Made by a program: the position numbers and the translations under genes
The notes under the pieces: generated by a model
The model's input: the letters and a program-made list of their open reading frames with translations, nothing else
Told to the model about the DNA's origin: nothing
The model's database searches: none
Assembly (NCBI GenBank): GCA_910587395.1
Contig: CAJULJ010000004.1
Coordinates: 1 to 64,000, forward strand
DNA: 64,000 bases
Direction of reading: 5' to 3'
From: an uncultured Oscillospiraceae bacterium
GTDB lineage: Bacteria > Bacillota > Clostridia > Oscillospirales > Oscillospiraceae
Shown here: one piece after another, positions 32,089 through 40,056 of the stretch
Numbering within the stretch: position 1 is the first letter of the stretch
Layout of the letters: every line of letters starts with the position of its first letter

Positions 32089-33078
32089 ATGAGCAAAAAG
32101 TTGTTGGAAGTAAAGAACCTGGCCATTCACTTCTTCACTGACGGCGAGGAAGCCTGCGCCGTGAACGACATCAGCTTTGATCTGAACGAGCAGGAGGTCA
32201 TCGGCTTTGTGGGCGAGACCGGCGCGGGCAAAACCACGACCGCGCTGGGCATCATGGGGCTGATTCCCAACCCGCCTGGAAAAATTCTCAGCGGAGAAAT
32301 TCTCTTTGAGGGACGAAACCTGCTGGAGCTCAGCGAGGCGGAGATGCGGCAGATCCGGGGCAACAAGATCACCATGATCTTCCAGGACCCCATGACCTCT
32401 CTGAACCCGGTGCTCACGGTGGGGGAGCAGATCGCCGAGGTGATCCTGCTGCACAACAAGATCAGCAGGCAGGAGGCCATCCATCGCACCAAGCAGATGC
32501 TGGAGATGGTGGGCATCCCCGGCGAGCGGTATGACGAGTATCCCCACCAGTTTTCCGGCGGCATGAAGCAGCGGGTGGTCATCGCCATCGCCCTGGCCTG
32601 CAATCCGGCCCTGCTCATCGCCGACGAGCCCACCACCGCTTTGGACGTGACCATCCAGGCCCAGGTGCTGGAGCTCATGCGCAAGCTGAAAAACGAGCTG
32701 CGCACGTCCATGATCATGATTACTCACGATCTGGGCGTGGTGGCGGAGATCTGCGACAAGGTAGCCATCGTCTACGCCGGTGAAATTGTGGAGAGCGGGA
32801 CCTTGAAAGAGATCTATGAGGATCACGGGCACCCATATACGGAGGGCCTGTTCAATTCCATCCCCGATCTGGATTCCGAGCAGGAGTACCTGCCTGTCAT
32901 CAAGGGCCTGATGCCCATGCCCTCCAACCTGCCCACCGGGTGCAAGTTCCATCCCCGGTGCCCCTATGCCGAGGAGCGCTGCGCAAGGGAAAACCCCGAG
33001 GTCCGCTCTCTTTCCGGCACCCACTTCGTAAAATGCCATCGCTTTGAGACACAGGTGGAGAAAGGGCAAGGTGAATGA
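32089..33078 (+). CDS. Peptide-type ABC transporter ATP-binding protein (DppD-like)
   Basis: The 329-residue product starts at ATG 32089, 8 bases from AGGAGG; an ATG at 32083 is too close. It has Walker A GETGAGKTT, Q-loop FQDPMTSLNP, signature FSGGMKQR, Walker B LLIADEPTTALD and the H-loop MITHDLG. The C-terminal oligopeptide-transporter extension has clustered cysteines (CKFHPRCPYAEERC), known in this family to hold a [4Fe-4S] cluster. It powers the DppB/DppC-like channel. Confidence 0.94.
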   Translation: MSKKLLEVKNLAIHFFTDGEEACAVNDISFDLNEQEVIGFVGETGAGKTTTALGIMGLIPNPPGKILSGEILFEGRNLLELSEAEMRQIRGNKITMIFQDPMTSLNPVLTVGEQIAEVILLHNKISRQEAIHRTKQMLEMVGIPGERYDEYPHQFSGGMKQRVVIAIALACNPALLIADEPTTALDVTIQAQVLELMRKLKNELRTSMIMITHDLGVVAEICDKVAIVYAGEIVESGTLKEIYEDHGHPYTEGLFNSIPDLDSEQEYLPVIKGLMPMPSNLPTGCKFHPRCPYAEERCARENPEVRSLSGTHFVKCHRFETQVEKGQGE

Positions 33079-33079
33079 C

Positions 33080-34021
33080 ATGGCGCCGTTGCTGGAAGTC
33101 AAAGATCTGAAAAAGCATTTTAATACGCCCCGAGGACTGCTCCACGCGGTGGACGGCGTCAGCTTCACCGTGGAAAAGGGCCAGACCCTGGGTGTGGTGG
33201 GCGAGTCCGGCTGCGGAAAGTCCACCCTGGGCCGCACGATCCTCCACCTGCTGGATCCCACGGCGGGCGTCATCCGCTTTGAGGGCAGGGACATTACCGT
33301 GGTCAAAAAGAAGGAGCTGCATGATCTGAGGCAGGATATGCAGATGATCTTTCAGGACCCCTTCTCCTCCATCAACCCCCGCATGACGGTGGGCCAGATC
33401 ATCGGCGAGCCGCTGAACATCTACAAGCTCCACAAGGACAAGCAGGAGCACCGGGCCCATGTGCTGGAGCTGATGAGCACCGTGGGTCTTGCGGAGAACA
33501 TGGAGAACAAGTATCCCCATGAGCTGGACGGCGGACGCCGTCAGCGCATCGGCATTGCCCGGGCCCTGGCGCTGAACCCTAAATTTGTGGTCTGCGATGA
33601 GCCTGTGTCCGCGCTGGATGTGTCCATTCAGGCGCAGATATTGAACCTGATGAAGGACTTGCAGAAGCAGCGTGAGCTGACCTATATGTTTATCACCCAC
33701 GACCTGTCTGTGGTCAAGCATATCTCCGACCACATCTGCGTGATGTATCTGGGCACACTGGTGGAAAAGACCTCCGCCCAGGAGCTGTTCCGAAATCCCG
33801 TTCATCCCTACACCCAGGCGCTGCTGTCCGCCATTCCCCAGCCAAAGCTGGTGCAGAAGGAGCGCATCCTGCTCAAGGGCGAGATCTCCTCGCCCATCAA
33901 CGTCAAGCCCGGCTGCCGCTTCGCGCCCCGCTGCCCCGGATGCAGGGGCGTTTGCAGGCAGCAGACGCCGGAGCTGAAGGAGACAGCCCCAGGGCACTTT
34001 GTGGCCTGCCACTTCGCTTAA
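33080..34021 (+). CDS. Peptide-type ABC transporter ATP-binding protein (DppF-like)
   Basis: The 313-residue product has Walker A GESGCGKST, Q-loop FQDPFSSINP, Walker B FVVCDEPVSALD and H-loop FITHDLS. The signature motif reads LDGGRRQ instead of LSGGQRQ, losing the usual serine; this variant occurs in a DppF subgroup and the partner ATPase keeps a canonical motif. The C-terminal Cys cluster is CRFAPRCPGCRGVC. It starts one base after the previous stop; GTG 33071 is an alternative start. Confidence 0.92.
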   Translation: MAPLLEVKDLKKHFNTPRGLLHAVDGVSFTVEKGQTLGVVGESGCGKSTLGRTILHLLDPTAGVIRFEGRDITVVKKKELHDLRQDMQMIFQDPFSSINPRMTVGQIIGEPLNIYKLHKDKQEHRAHVLELMSTVGLAENMENKYPHELDGGRRQRIGIARALALNPKFVVCDEPVSALDVSIQAQILNLMKDLQKQRELTYMFITHDLSVVKHISDHICVMYLGTLVEKTSAQELFRNPVHPYTQALLSAIPQPKLVQKERILLKGEISSPINVKPGCRFAPRCPGCRGVCRQQTPELKETAPGHFVACHFA

Positions 34022-34068
34022 CACGCCGGCGGCGGAATCAAGTTTTAGAAAGGAAGCTGAACTAAGTT

Positions 34069-34944
34069 ATGGTGATTGATTTCAATCTGCGTCCCCCCCT
34101 GGACGAATTCGTGGGCGAGTACAAATGCACGCCCAAGGATCTGGAAAATTATGAGAAAATTTATCCCAACTACCGCAAGATGCATGAGATCGTCAGCATC
34201 TCCATGGACGAGCTGTTTGCAGGCATGGACCGGGCGGGCATCGACATGGCCTTCTGCGCCTCCCAGGACACCGAGTCCATCGGCGGGACCAGGAAGGTCA
34301 CCGGCGAGTTCGTGGCCGAGCTGTGCAAGAAGTATCCCCGCTACCAGGGCCTGTGCGGCGTCGATCCCCTCAAGGGCATGGAGTCCGTGCGGGAGCTGGA
34401 GCACTGCATCAAAGACCTGGGACTCAAGGGCGCCATCTTTTTCCCCTTTGAGTACCGCATCACCGCCGCCGACCGGCGGATGTACCCCTTCTACGCCAAG
34501 TGCGTGGAGCTGGACGTACCCTGCTGCCTCCACAGCAGCATGAGCTTTGCCGACGGCATCAGCATGTATTCCGGCCATCCCAAAAATCTGGATCAGGTAG
34601 CCTGCGACTTCCCCGAGCTGAAGATCGTGGCCATGAATCCCGGCTTCCCCTGGGTCAGCGAGCTGGTTGGCGTGGCCTGGCGCCACCCCAACTTCTATAT
34701 CGCCACCTCCGCTGTCCGCGCCAAGTATTTCGGTGTGCCCAACTCCGGCTACGACGTGCTGCTGCACTACGCCAACAGCATTCTGGCCAACAAGATGATC
34801 TACGCCTCCAGCTGGCCCATCATTCCCTTCGAGCGCAACATTCAGGAGATGCGGGAGCTGCCCTTGAAGCCCGAGGTGCTGGAGAAGTGGCTGGGGGGCA
34901 ACGCCGCCCGTCTGTTCAAGCTGGATGAGCCCGCCAAGGCGTGA
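34069..34944 (+). CDS. Amidohydrolase-2 (ACMSD-like) family protein lacking most metal ligands
   Basis: The 291-residue product has the TIM-barrel layout of the PF04909 amidohydrolase/decarboxylase family. At the first strand, where active members have HxH, it reads VIDFNLRPPL. The later barrel His (A-H-x-G) is replaced in VAMNPGFPW, and the usual GSDYP aspartate is replaced in YASSWPIIP. Only a His in CCLHSSMSF remains. It may therefore be metal-free, with a lyase, decarboxylase or binding role, or be inactive. It is the first gene after the transporter (47-bp gap), so it probably acts on the imported ligand. The family call is firm; the activity is unknown. Confidence 0.75.
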   Translation: MVIDFNLRPPLDEFVGEYKCTPKDLENYEKIYPNYRKMHEIVSISMDELFAGMDRAGIDMAFCASQDTESIGGTRKVTGEFVAELCKKYPRYQGLCGVDPLKGMESVRELEHCIKDLGLKGAIFFPFEYRITAADRRMYPFYAKCVELDVPCCLHSSMSFADGISMYSGHPKNLDQVACDFPELKIVAMNPGFPWVSELVGVAWRHPNFYIATSAVRAKYFGVPNSGYDVLLHYANSILANKMIYASSWPIIPFERNIQEMRELPLKPEVLEKWLGGNAARLFKLDEPAKA

Positions 34945-34969
34945 GTGATGAGAAAGGAAGCTGCGTAAT

Positions 34970-36136
34970 ATGAGCAAAATTTTGGAGGGCGTCCGGGTAC
35001 TGGATCTGGGCCGCATCATCTCCGCCCCCTACACGGCCATGATGCTGGCCGATATGGGCGCCGAGGTCATCAAGGTGGAGCGGGCTGGCGTGGGCGACGA
35101 TATGCGTACGCTGGACGAGTTCGATTTTCCCGCCGTCAACCGTAACAAGAAGAGCGTCACCATCCAATTCCGCTCCGAGGAGGGCAAGGCCCTGCTCCGG
35201 GGGCTCATTGAGAAGAGCGACGTGCTGCTGGAGAATTTCCGCCCCGGCACCATGGAAAAGATGGGGTTCAGCTATGAGGAGATTCAGAAGATCAACCCCA
35301 GAATGATTGTCTGCTCCATCTCCGGCTTTGGACAGACCGGCCCGTACAGCAAGCGGGCGGCCTTTGACTCCATCATTCAGGCGGTCAGCGGCATTATGAG
35401 CGTCACCGGCACCGCCGATTCCGGCCCCTGCCGCATTGGTTCCCCTCTGCTGGACCACGCCAGCGGCCTGTTTGCCCTGTCCGGTATCCTGCTGGCCCTC
35501 TACGACCGGGAAAAGACGGGGAAGGGCCAGTATATCGACATCGGTATGCTGGACTGCGCCGTACCCATGCTGTTCACCCACATCCCCCATTATTCCGCCC
35601 TGGGCGTCATCGCCGGGCCGGAGGACACCAATGCCCCCACCTCCGTCCCCGCCCAGACCTATAAGGCCCAGGATGGGTATATCTATATCAACGGGGGAAC
35701 GCCCAGCTTGTTCAAGTATATCCGTGAGATCATCGGCAGCGAGGAGCTGATGCAGGAGAAGTATATCAGCCAGGAGTACCGCAAGGAGCACCATGTGGAG
35801 GTCAACGCCATCGTGGCCGACTGGGTAGCACAGCATACGGTGGATGAGGTCATGGACCTGATGACCGCCGGGGGCGTGCCCGCTGGAATCGTGTCCACCA
35901 TCGACCGCGTACTGCGCGACCCCCATGTGCTGGAGCGCAGGGATATTGTGGACATCGAGGTGGAGGGCCGCGGCCTGGTCAAATTCGGCGGAAACCCCAT
36001 CAAGATGAGCGAACACCCGGTGGAGGAGTTCCGTCCCGCGCACAAGCTGGGCCAGGACAACGAGGACATTTACTGCGGCCTGCTGGGGCTCTCCAAGGAA
36101 AAGCTGGAGCAGCTGAAGGCCAACAAGGACATTTAA
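34970..36136 (+). CDS. CaiB/BaiF family (family III) CoA-transferase
   Basis: The 388-residue product has the knotted family III features: EGVRVLDLGRIISAPYTAMMLADMGAEVIKVE at the start, NRNKKSVTIQF, and the catalytic aspartate in GSPLLDHASGLFALSGILLAL. GRGQYIDIGMLD-like and VPAGIVSTIDRVLRDPHV follow. Such enzymes move CoA between carboxylic acids (formyl/oxalyl, carnitine, bile acids, phenyllactate). Here it would activate or recycle a carboxylate made from the imported compound. A 25-base gap separates it from the amidohydrolase-like gene; a GAAAGGAAG site is present. Confidence 0.92.
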   Translation: MSKILEGVRVLDLGRIISAPYTAMMLADMGAEVIKVERAGVGDDMRTLDEFDFPAVNRNKKSVTIQFRSEEGKALLRGLIEKSDVLLENFRPGTMEKMGFSYEEIQKINPRMIVCSISGFGQTGPYSKRAAFDSIIQAVSGIMSVTGTADSGPCRIGSPLLDHASGLFALSGILLALYDREKTGKGQYIDIGMLDCAVPMLFTHIPHYSALGVIAGPEDTNAPTSVPAQTYKAQDGYIYINGGTPSLFKYIREIIGSEELMQEKYISQEYRKEHHVEVNAIVADWVAQHTVDEVMDLMTAGGVPAGIVSTIDRVLRDPHVLERRDIVDIEVEGRGLVKFGGNPIKMSEHPVEEFRPAHKLGQDNEDIYCGLLGLSKEKLEQLKANKDI

Positions 36137-36178
36137 GACGGTGGGAGCCCCGTCCGCACCGCCGCGAGGAGAGACAGT

Positions 36179-37339
36179 ATGGATCAGTTTGATGTGCTTT
36201 ATGAGCGAATGGGCACCGGGAGCATCCGCTGGGACCGGGCCAAGGCCAAATTTGGGACGGACAAGGAGCTGCTGCCCCTGTGGATCGCCGACACCGATTT
36301 TCGGGCGCCGGAGGAGGTGGTGGAAGCCCTTCGGCGCCGGGCGGATCACGGCATCTTCGGCTACACCTTTGCCATGCCGGAATATCTGGAGAGCGTGGCC
36401 CGGTGGTACCGGCGCCGCCATGGGCTTGAGGCCAGGGCCGAGTGGATCGCCCCCACCTACGGGGTGGTGACCGCCCTCTACTTCACCATCCGGGAGCTTA
36501 CGCGGCCCGGGGATAAGGTCATGATCATGACGCCGGCCTATGAGCCCTTTTTCGCCATCATCTCCAACCTGGACCGCCAGATCGCGGAGCTTGAGCTGAG
36601 CTATCACGACAACACCTACACCATTGATTTCAACGCGATGGAGCGGATGTTCCGGGAGGGAGTCAGGCTTCTGCTGTTCTGCAACCCCCACAATCCGGTG
36701 GGCCGGGTCTGGAAGCGGGAGGAGCTGGAGCAGGTAGCCCGGCTGTGCGCCAGGTACGGCGTATATCTGGCCTCTGATGAGATTCACGGCGATGTGGCGC
36801 TGTTCGGGAACCGGTATATCTCCATGGCCTCCTTTGAGCAGGTGCGGGAGCTGGTGGCGGTGTATACCTCCGCCGGGAAGGGGTTCAGCATGACGGGGCT
36901 GCACACCTCCAATATGATCATCCCTGATCCCAAGCTCCGCGACCGCATCGCTGAGACGCTGCGCGGCGCCTGGATCATGAGCCCCAACCTCTTTGGGCTG
37001 GAGGCCACCAGGGTGGCCTACGAGCAGTGCGAATACTGGCTGGATGAGGAGATCGCCTATCTGGAGGGCAATTCCCGCTTTGTGACGGATTTCCTGGCCA
37101 AAGAGCTGCCGGAGGTCACCGCCGCGGAGCATGAGGCGACCTATCTGATGTGGCTGGACTTCCACAGGCTGGGCCTGTCCGACGAGGAGCTGGTACGCCG
37201 CATGACGGAGGTGTGCCGCCTGGGGCTGGGAGTGGGAAGCCACTACGGGGCGCAGTTCGGCCAGTTCCTGCGTCTGAACATCGGCTGCCCCAGGCAGCTT
37301 CTGGAGAAAGCCATGAAAGCTTTGTGCGCCATTCGATGA
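36179..37339 (+). CDS. PatB/MalY-type cystathionine beta-lyase (C-S lyase / aminotransferase)
   Basis: The 386-residue product is a fold-type I PLP enzyme. It begins with the DVLYERMGTGSIRWD segment typical of PatB/MalY and keeps LPLWIADTDFRAP, CNPHNPVGRVW, SDEIHGDVAL, and the PLP lysine in TSAGKGFSMTGLHTSN. PatB enzymes cleave C-S bonds of cysteine conjugates or cystathionine to pyruvate, ammonia and a thiol; some members transaminate. It is last in the operon, before a strong terminator. Together with SufS/SufE in the divergent operon it hints at a sulfur-containing substrate (inference). Confidence 0.88.
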   Translation: MDQFDVLYERMGTGSIRWDRAKAKFGTDKELLPLWIADTDFRAPEEVVEALRRRADHGIFGYTFAMPEYLESVARWYRRRHGLEARAEWIAPTYGVVTALYFTIRELTRPGDKVMIMTPAYEPFFAIISNLDRQIAELELSYHDNTYTIDFNAMERMFREGVRLLLFCNPHNPVGRVWKREELEQVARLCARYGVYLASDEIHGDVALFGNRYISMASFEQVRELVAVYTSAGKGFSMTGLHTSNMIIPDPKLRDRIAETLRGAWIMSPNLFGLEATRVAYEQCEYWLDEEIAYLEGNSRFVTDFLAKELPEVTAAEHEATYLMWLDFHRLGLSDEELVRRMTEVCRLGLGVGSHYGAQFGQFLRLNIGCPRQLLEKAMKALCAIR

Positions 37340-37344
37340 GTAAG

Positions 37345-37383
37345 AAAACCACCTCCGCCCGCATTGCGGGCAGGGGTGGTTTT
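37345..37383 (+). terminator. Terminator of the transporter/catabolic operon
   Basis: AAAACCACC pairs with GGTGGTTTT, and an inner CCGCCCGC/GCGGGC stem extends it. The right arm runs into TTTTTC. It lies 5 bp after the lyase stop. Confidence 0.9.
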
Positions 37384-37491
37384 TCAATTCCGCCGGGGTA
37401 CTCCGCGCGGAAGGGAGCAACTCCGGCATGGCTCAGGGCCTCGTATTGACATGGGTGGTATAATGCGGATAGAAGAAAAGGGGGCGGGGAC

Positions 37492-38586
37492 ATGGAGAAA
37501 AACGGGAAGCGGGTCCTGGTGGCCATGAGCGGCGGGGTGGACTCCAGCGTGGCGGCGTGGCTGCTGAAGGAGCAGGGGTATGAGTGCGTCGGCGTCACCA
37601 TGAAGCTGTTCGGCAATGAGGCGGTGGGGCTGGACAAGGGCCATCCCTGCTGCACTTTGGACGATGTGGAGGACGCCCGGGAGGTGGCCGGCCGAATGGG
37701 CATCCCCCACTATGTGTTCAATTTCTCGAATGACTTTGAGGAGAAGGTCATCCGCCGCTTTATCGACGCCTATGAGCGGGGGGAGACTCCCAATCCCTGC
37801 ATCGCCTGCAACCGCTTTTTGAAATTCGGCCGGCTCCACCGCCGGGCGCGGGAGCTGAGCTGTGACTATATCGCCACCGGGCACTATGCGCAAATTCTGG
37901 GCGACGGAGCGGGGGGCTTTCGCATGACCAAGGCTGCGGACCTGAGTCGGGACCAGAGCTATGTGCTGTATCCCATTCCCCGGGAGCAGCTGGCGTGGAC
38001 CCTGTTTCCACTGGGTGGGCTGACGAAAACAGAGGTGAGGGAAATCGCCCGGCGGGAGGGCTTTGTCAACGCCCGGAAGCACGACAGCCAGGACATCTGC
38101 TTTGTCCCAGACGGGGACTACTTGGCTTTTATGGAGCGCCACACGGGGAAAACCTACCCCGAGGGGGACATCATTGACCAGAGCGGCAAGGTGGTGGGAC
38201 GCCATCGGGGCGCGGCGGGGCTCACCATCGGCCAGCGGCGGGGGGTGGGGGTGTCCTCGTCCGGGCGCATCTACGTGTGCTCCAAGTGCATGGCGGACAA
38301 CACCGTTACCGTGGGGCCGGAGGAGGCGCTTTACTCCACCGGCTGCATTGCAAAGGATTGGAATTGGCTGACCGCCCCGCCCACCGAGGCGTTTGGCGCG
38401 CTGGCCAAAACCCGATATCGCCAGACGGAGCAGCCGGTGACGGTGGTCCCGGAGGGAGACCGGGTGCGGCTGGAATTTGTCCGGCCGCAGCGGGCGGTGA
38501 CGCCGGGACAGGCGGCGGTGGTGTACCATGAAAGCGGCGCCGTGCTGGGCGGCGGCACCATTGCGGAAGCGGTGAAAGGACCTTGA
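37492..38586 (+). CDS. mnmA: tRNA 2-thiouridylase MnmA
   Basis: The 364-residue product has the PP-loop MSGGVDSSVAAWLL, the first catalytic cysteine in NPCIACNRFLKFG, the second in SQDICFVPDGDY, and GLTIGQRRGVG. MnmA thiolates U34 of Lys, Glu and Gln tRNAs using sulfur relayed from a cysteine desulfurase. An extended -10 (TGG then TATAAT at 37459-37464) lies upstream and GGGGGCGGGG precedes the ATG. It is monocistronic. Its closeness to sufS/sufE may be coincidental, since a different operon separates them. Confidence 0.95.
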   Translation: MEKNGKRVLVAMSGGVDSSVAAWLLKEQGYECVGVTMKLFGNEAVGLDKGHPCCTLDDVEDAREVAGRMGIPHYVFNFSNDFEEKVIRRFIDAYERGETPNPCIACNRFLKFGRLHRRARELSCDYIATGHYAQILGDGAGGFRMTKAADLSRDQSYVLYPIPREQLAWTLFPLGGLTKTEVREIARREGFVNARKHDSQDICFVPDGDYLAFMERHTGKTYPEGDIIDQSGKVVGRHRGAAGLTIGQRRGVGVSSSGRIYVCSKCMADNTVTVGPEEALYSTGCIAKDWNWLTAPPTEAFGALAKTRYRQTEQPVTVVPEGDRVRLEFVRPQRAVTPGQAAVVYHESGAVLGGGTIAEAVKGP

Positions 38587-38589
38587 TTC

Positions 38590-38711
38590 GGCAGAAAGAG
38601 AGGGTCAGGTTTCGGATTTCCGGCGCGGTAGGACACGCGCTCATCATCCAGGAACAGCCCGCCGCCCAACAGCCCGTTTTTGCATAAGCTTGCGGCATAT
38701 GCTTTTTCCAT
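38590..38711 (-). pseudogene. Remnant of a small PH-domain-like protein gene
   Basis: A good start (ATG 38711 behind GGGAGGG) gives MEKAYAASLCKNGLLGGGL then FLDDERVSYRAG, the N-terminus of a small Clostridial PH/GRAM-like protein. After YRAG the matching text (EIRNLTLSF) continues only in another frame, showing an internal deletion with frameshift, and then the sequence runs into the 3' end of mnmA. About half the original gene is gone. It follows the chimeric HTH gene and belongs to the same decaying locus. Confidence 0.5.
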
Positions 38712-38724
38712 GGTGATCCCTCCC

Positions 38725-38934
38725 TCAAAAATAGAATAATTCCTCGAATTTCTGATCCAGCGCCACGCACAGGATCAGGGCCAGCTTGGCGGTTGGGTTG
38801 AACTGCCTCGTTTCGATGGAGCTGATGGTGTTGCGGGATACGCCCACCAGCTGGGCCAGCTGGGCCTCCAGCTCCACAAAGTCCCGATTGTTGTTTTCTT
38901 CCCGGCTTTTCGCCAGAATTTCATCTTTATCCAT
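38725..38934 (-). CDS. Chimeric short HTH (Cro/CI) protein, probably a deletion fusion
   Basis: The 69-residue product starts at ATG 38934 behind GGGAGG. Residues 1-24 (DKDEILAKSREENNNRDFVE) match the N-terminus of DUF6442-type membrane proteins. Residues 25-69 (AQLVGVSRNTISSIETRQFNPTAKLALIL) are the second half of an HTH regulator of the YozG/PrtR kind, ending KFEELFYF. The first HTH helices are missing, so DNA binding is doubtful. The simplest explanation is a deletion joining two adjacent genes in frame. It is probably non-functional, though still an open frame with a good ribosome site. Confidence 0.55.
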   Translation of the reverse strand: MDKDEILAKSREENNNRDFVELEAQLAQLVGVSRNTISSIETRQFNPTAKLALILCVALDQKFEELFYF

Positions 38935-39226
38935 GGCGTGAACCTCCCAAATCATAATACCAAGTTTACTTGTCAGCAGATTCGCCAAGAAAACTTTGCA
39001 AGTATGCACAACGCATCAACCAAGCCGCACGACTTACAGATCCAAGCACGGCCCGCCTCCGCACCGGGAGCAGACGGTCCGGCACGGAGGCGCAGGCCAA
39101 TCGGCCCACCCCTGCCCAACGACGAGACACCGGCGGCAGCGCAAATGGAGGCGCCAGCGTCGAAAGCCGCACGCGCCGGAAGGATATGAGCCCAGGTGCG
39201 TATAGGGCTCTCCCGTAAAAGGGGTA

Positions 39227-39290
39227 CATAGGGGCGGCGCCCCTATGCGCGCTCTTTGGGTACTTTCTCTCGCGCGAGAGAAAGTACCCA
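39227..39290. repeat. Back-to-back palindromes in a 370-bp gene-free stretch
   Basis: CATAGGGGC/GCCCCTATG with a 3-base loop (39227-39247) is followed by a perfect 34-bp palindrome (39257-39290) centred on CGCGCG, with flanking TGGGTACTTTCTC/GAGAAAGTACCCA arms. Related CTCTTTTTGG/TCTTTTCCTCTCGAG sequences recur near 58.9 and 63.5 kb. The rest of 38935-39306 shows no gene. It looks like a REP-like intergenic repeat, and the palindrome could also end the convergent transcript. Confidence 0.7.
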
Positions 39291-39306
39291 CCGGAGGGTG
39301 GAACCC

Positions 39307-39927
39307 TCAAGAAAGGGCGTCCAGGTAGGCCCCTACATCGAAGGGGTCCAACCGGCTGTCCTTTCGAAGATAGAGGGGGTGATGGGGATGCCCTGCCTTG
39401 GTCCGCTTCCCGGCGGAAAACCACCGGGCATTTCGCTTTTCGCCCACACAGATCATGTCGCGGACACATTGCGGGAGGTAATCTCTTTTCTCAATGACCG
39501 CCCCCCAGGCCGCCCATACCGCCGGGCTCCCGGCCTTGTCCAAGGACAGGGCGTAGTCAAACGCCCGCATATTTTCCGCGTGGAGCGCTGCGTTGCAGGA
39601 TCTCTCCATGTCCTCAGGCCGAGTAGCCCGCTGGGCATAGACATTGAACATGATAAAGCTGTCGTAGCCGTTGTGAAGCGCCACACGCTCCACTGATTTG
39701 AGCGTGTTGTCCAGGTCGCCGGGAGCGGCGGTGGAGGGGTTCACTCCCACACAGATGAGAGGCTTCTTCCCCCGCGTCCCCAGGATGTAACGGTACTCTC
39801 CGTAGCGATTGGGCACGTAGAGCCATTTTGCAATATCATAGTCGGGAGAGGGAGCCAGGGCCGCCGCCAGGGCGTCGTCAAACCGGATCAGCTCCAACAG
39901 AGCGGTATCACCGTTTGGAATGTGCAT
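39307..39927 (-). CDS. DUF1643 domain protein
   Basis: The 206-residue product carries DUF1643 hallmarks: YRYILGTRG, the VGVNPSTAAPGDLDNTLKSVERVA core, FIMFNVYAQRATRPEDM, and WAAWGAVIEKRDYL. It is soluble, with no signal peptide. The family's biochemistry is not established. GAGGTGA precedes the ATG. It is divergent from the FUSC-like gene, and its end abuts the large palindrome. Confidence 0.85.
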   Translation of the reverse strand: MHIPNGDTALLELIRFDDALAAALAPSPDYDIAKWLYVPNRYGEYRYILGTRGKKPLICVGVNPSTAAPGDLDNTLKSVERVALHNGYDSFIMFNVYAQRATRPEDMERSCNAALHAENMRAFDYALSLDKAGSPAVWAAWGAVIEKRDYLPQCVRDMICVGEKRNARWFSAGKRTKAGHPHHPLYLRKDSRLDPFDVGAYLDALS

Positions 39928-40056
39928 AAAATCACCTCATTGGACATTTTATCACAAGAAATGCTGGAAAGGAAGTCCGACATAAGGACAAAACACCGTT
40001 GCGGCGGCTGGTACGATATGGTATCATAGTCAAAACGCAACATGCGGAGGTATATG

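Noticed and set aside
34916..37429. Very long open frame (over 800 codons) antisense to the CoA-transferase and lyase genes
   Set aside because: It is exactly opposite two well-supported enzymes, is rich in His/Gln/Gly/Leu typical of reverse-frame translation of GC-rich genes, and has no ribosome site or family match.
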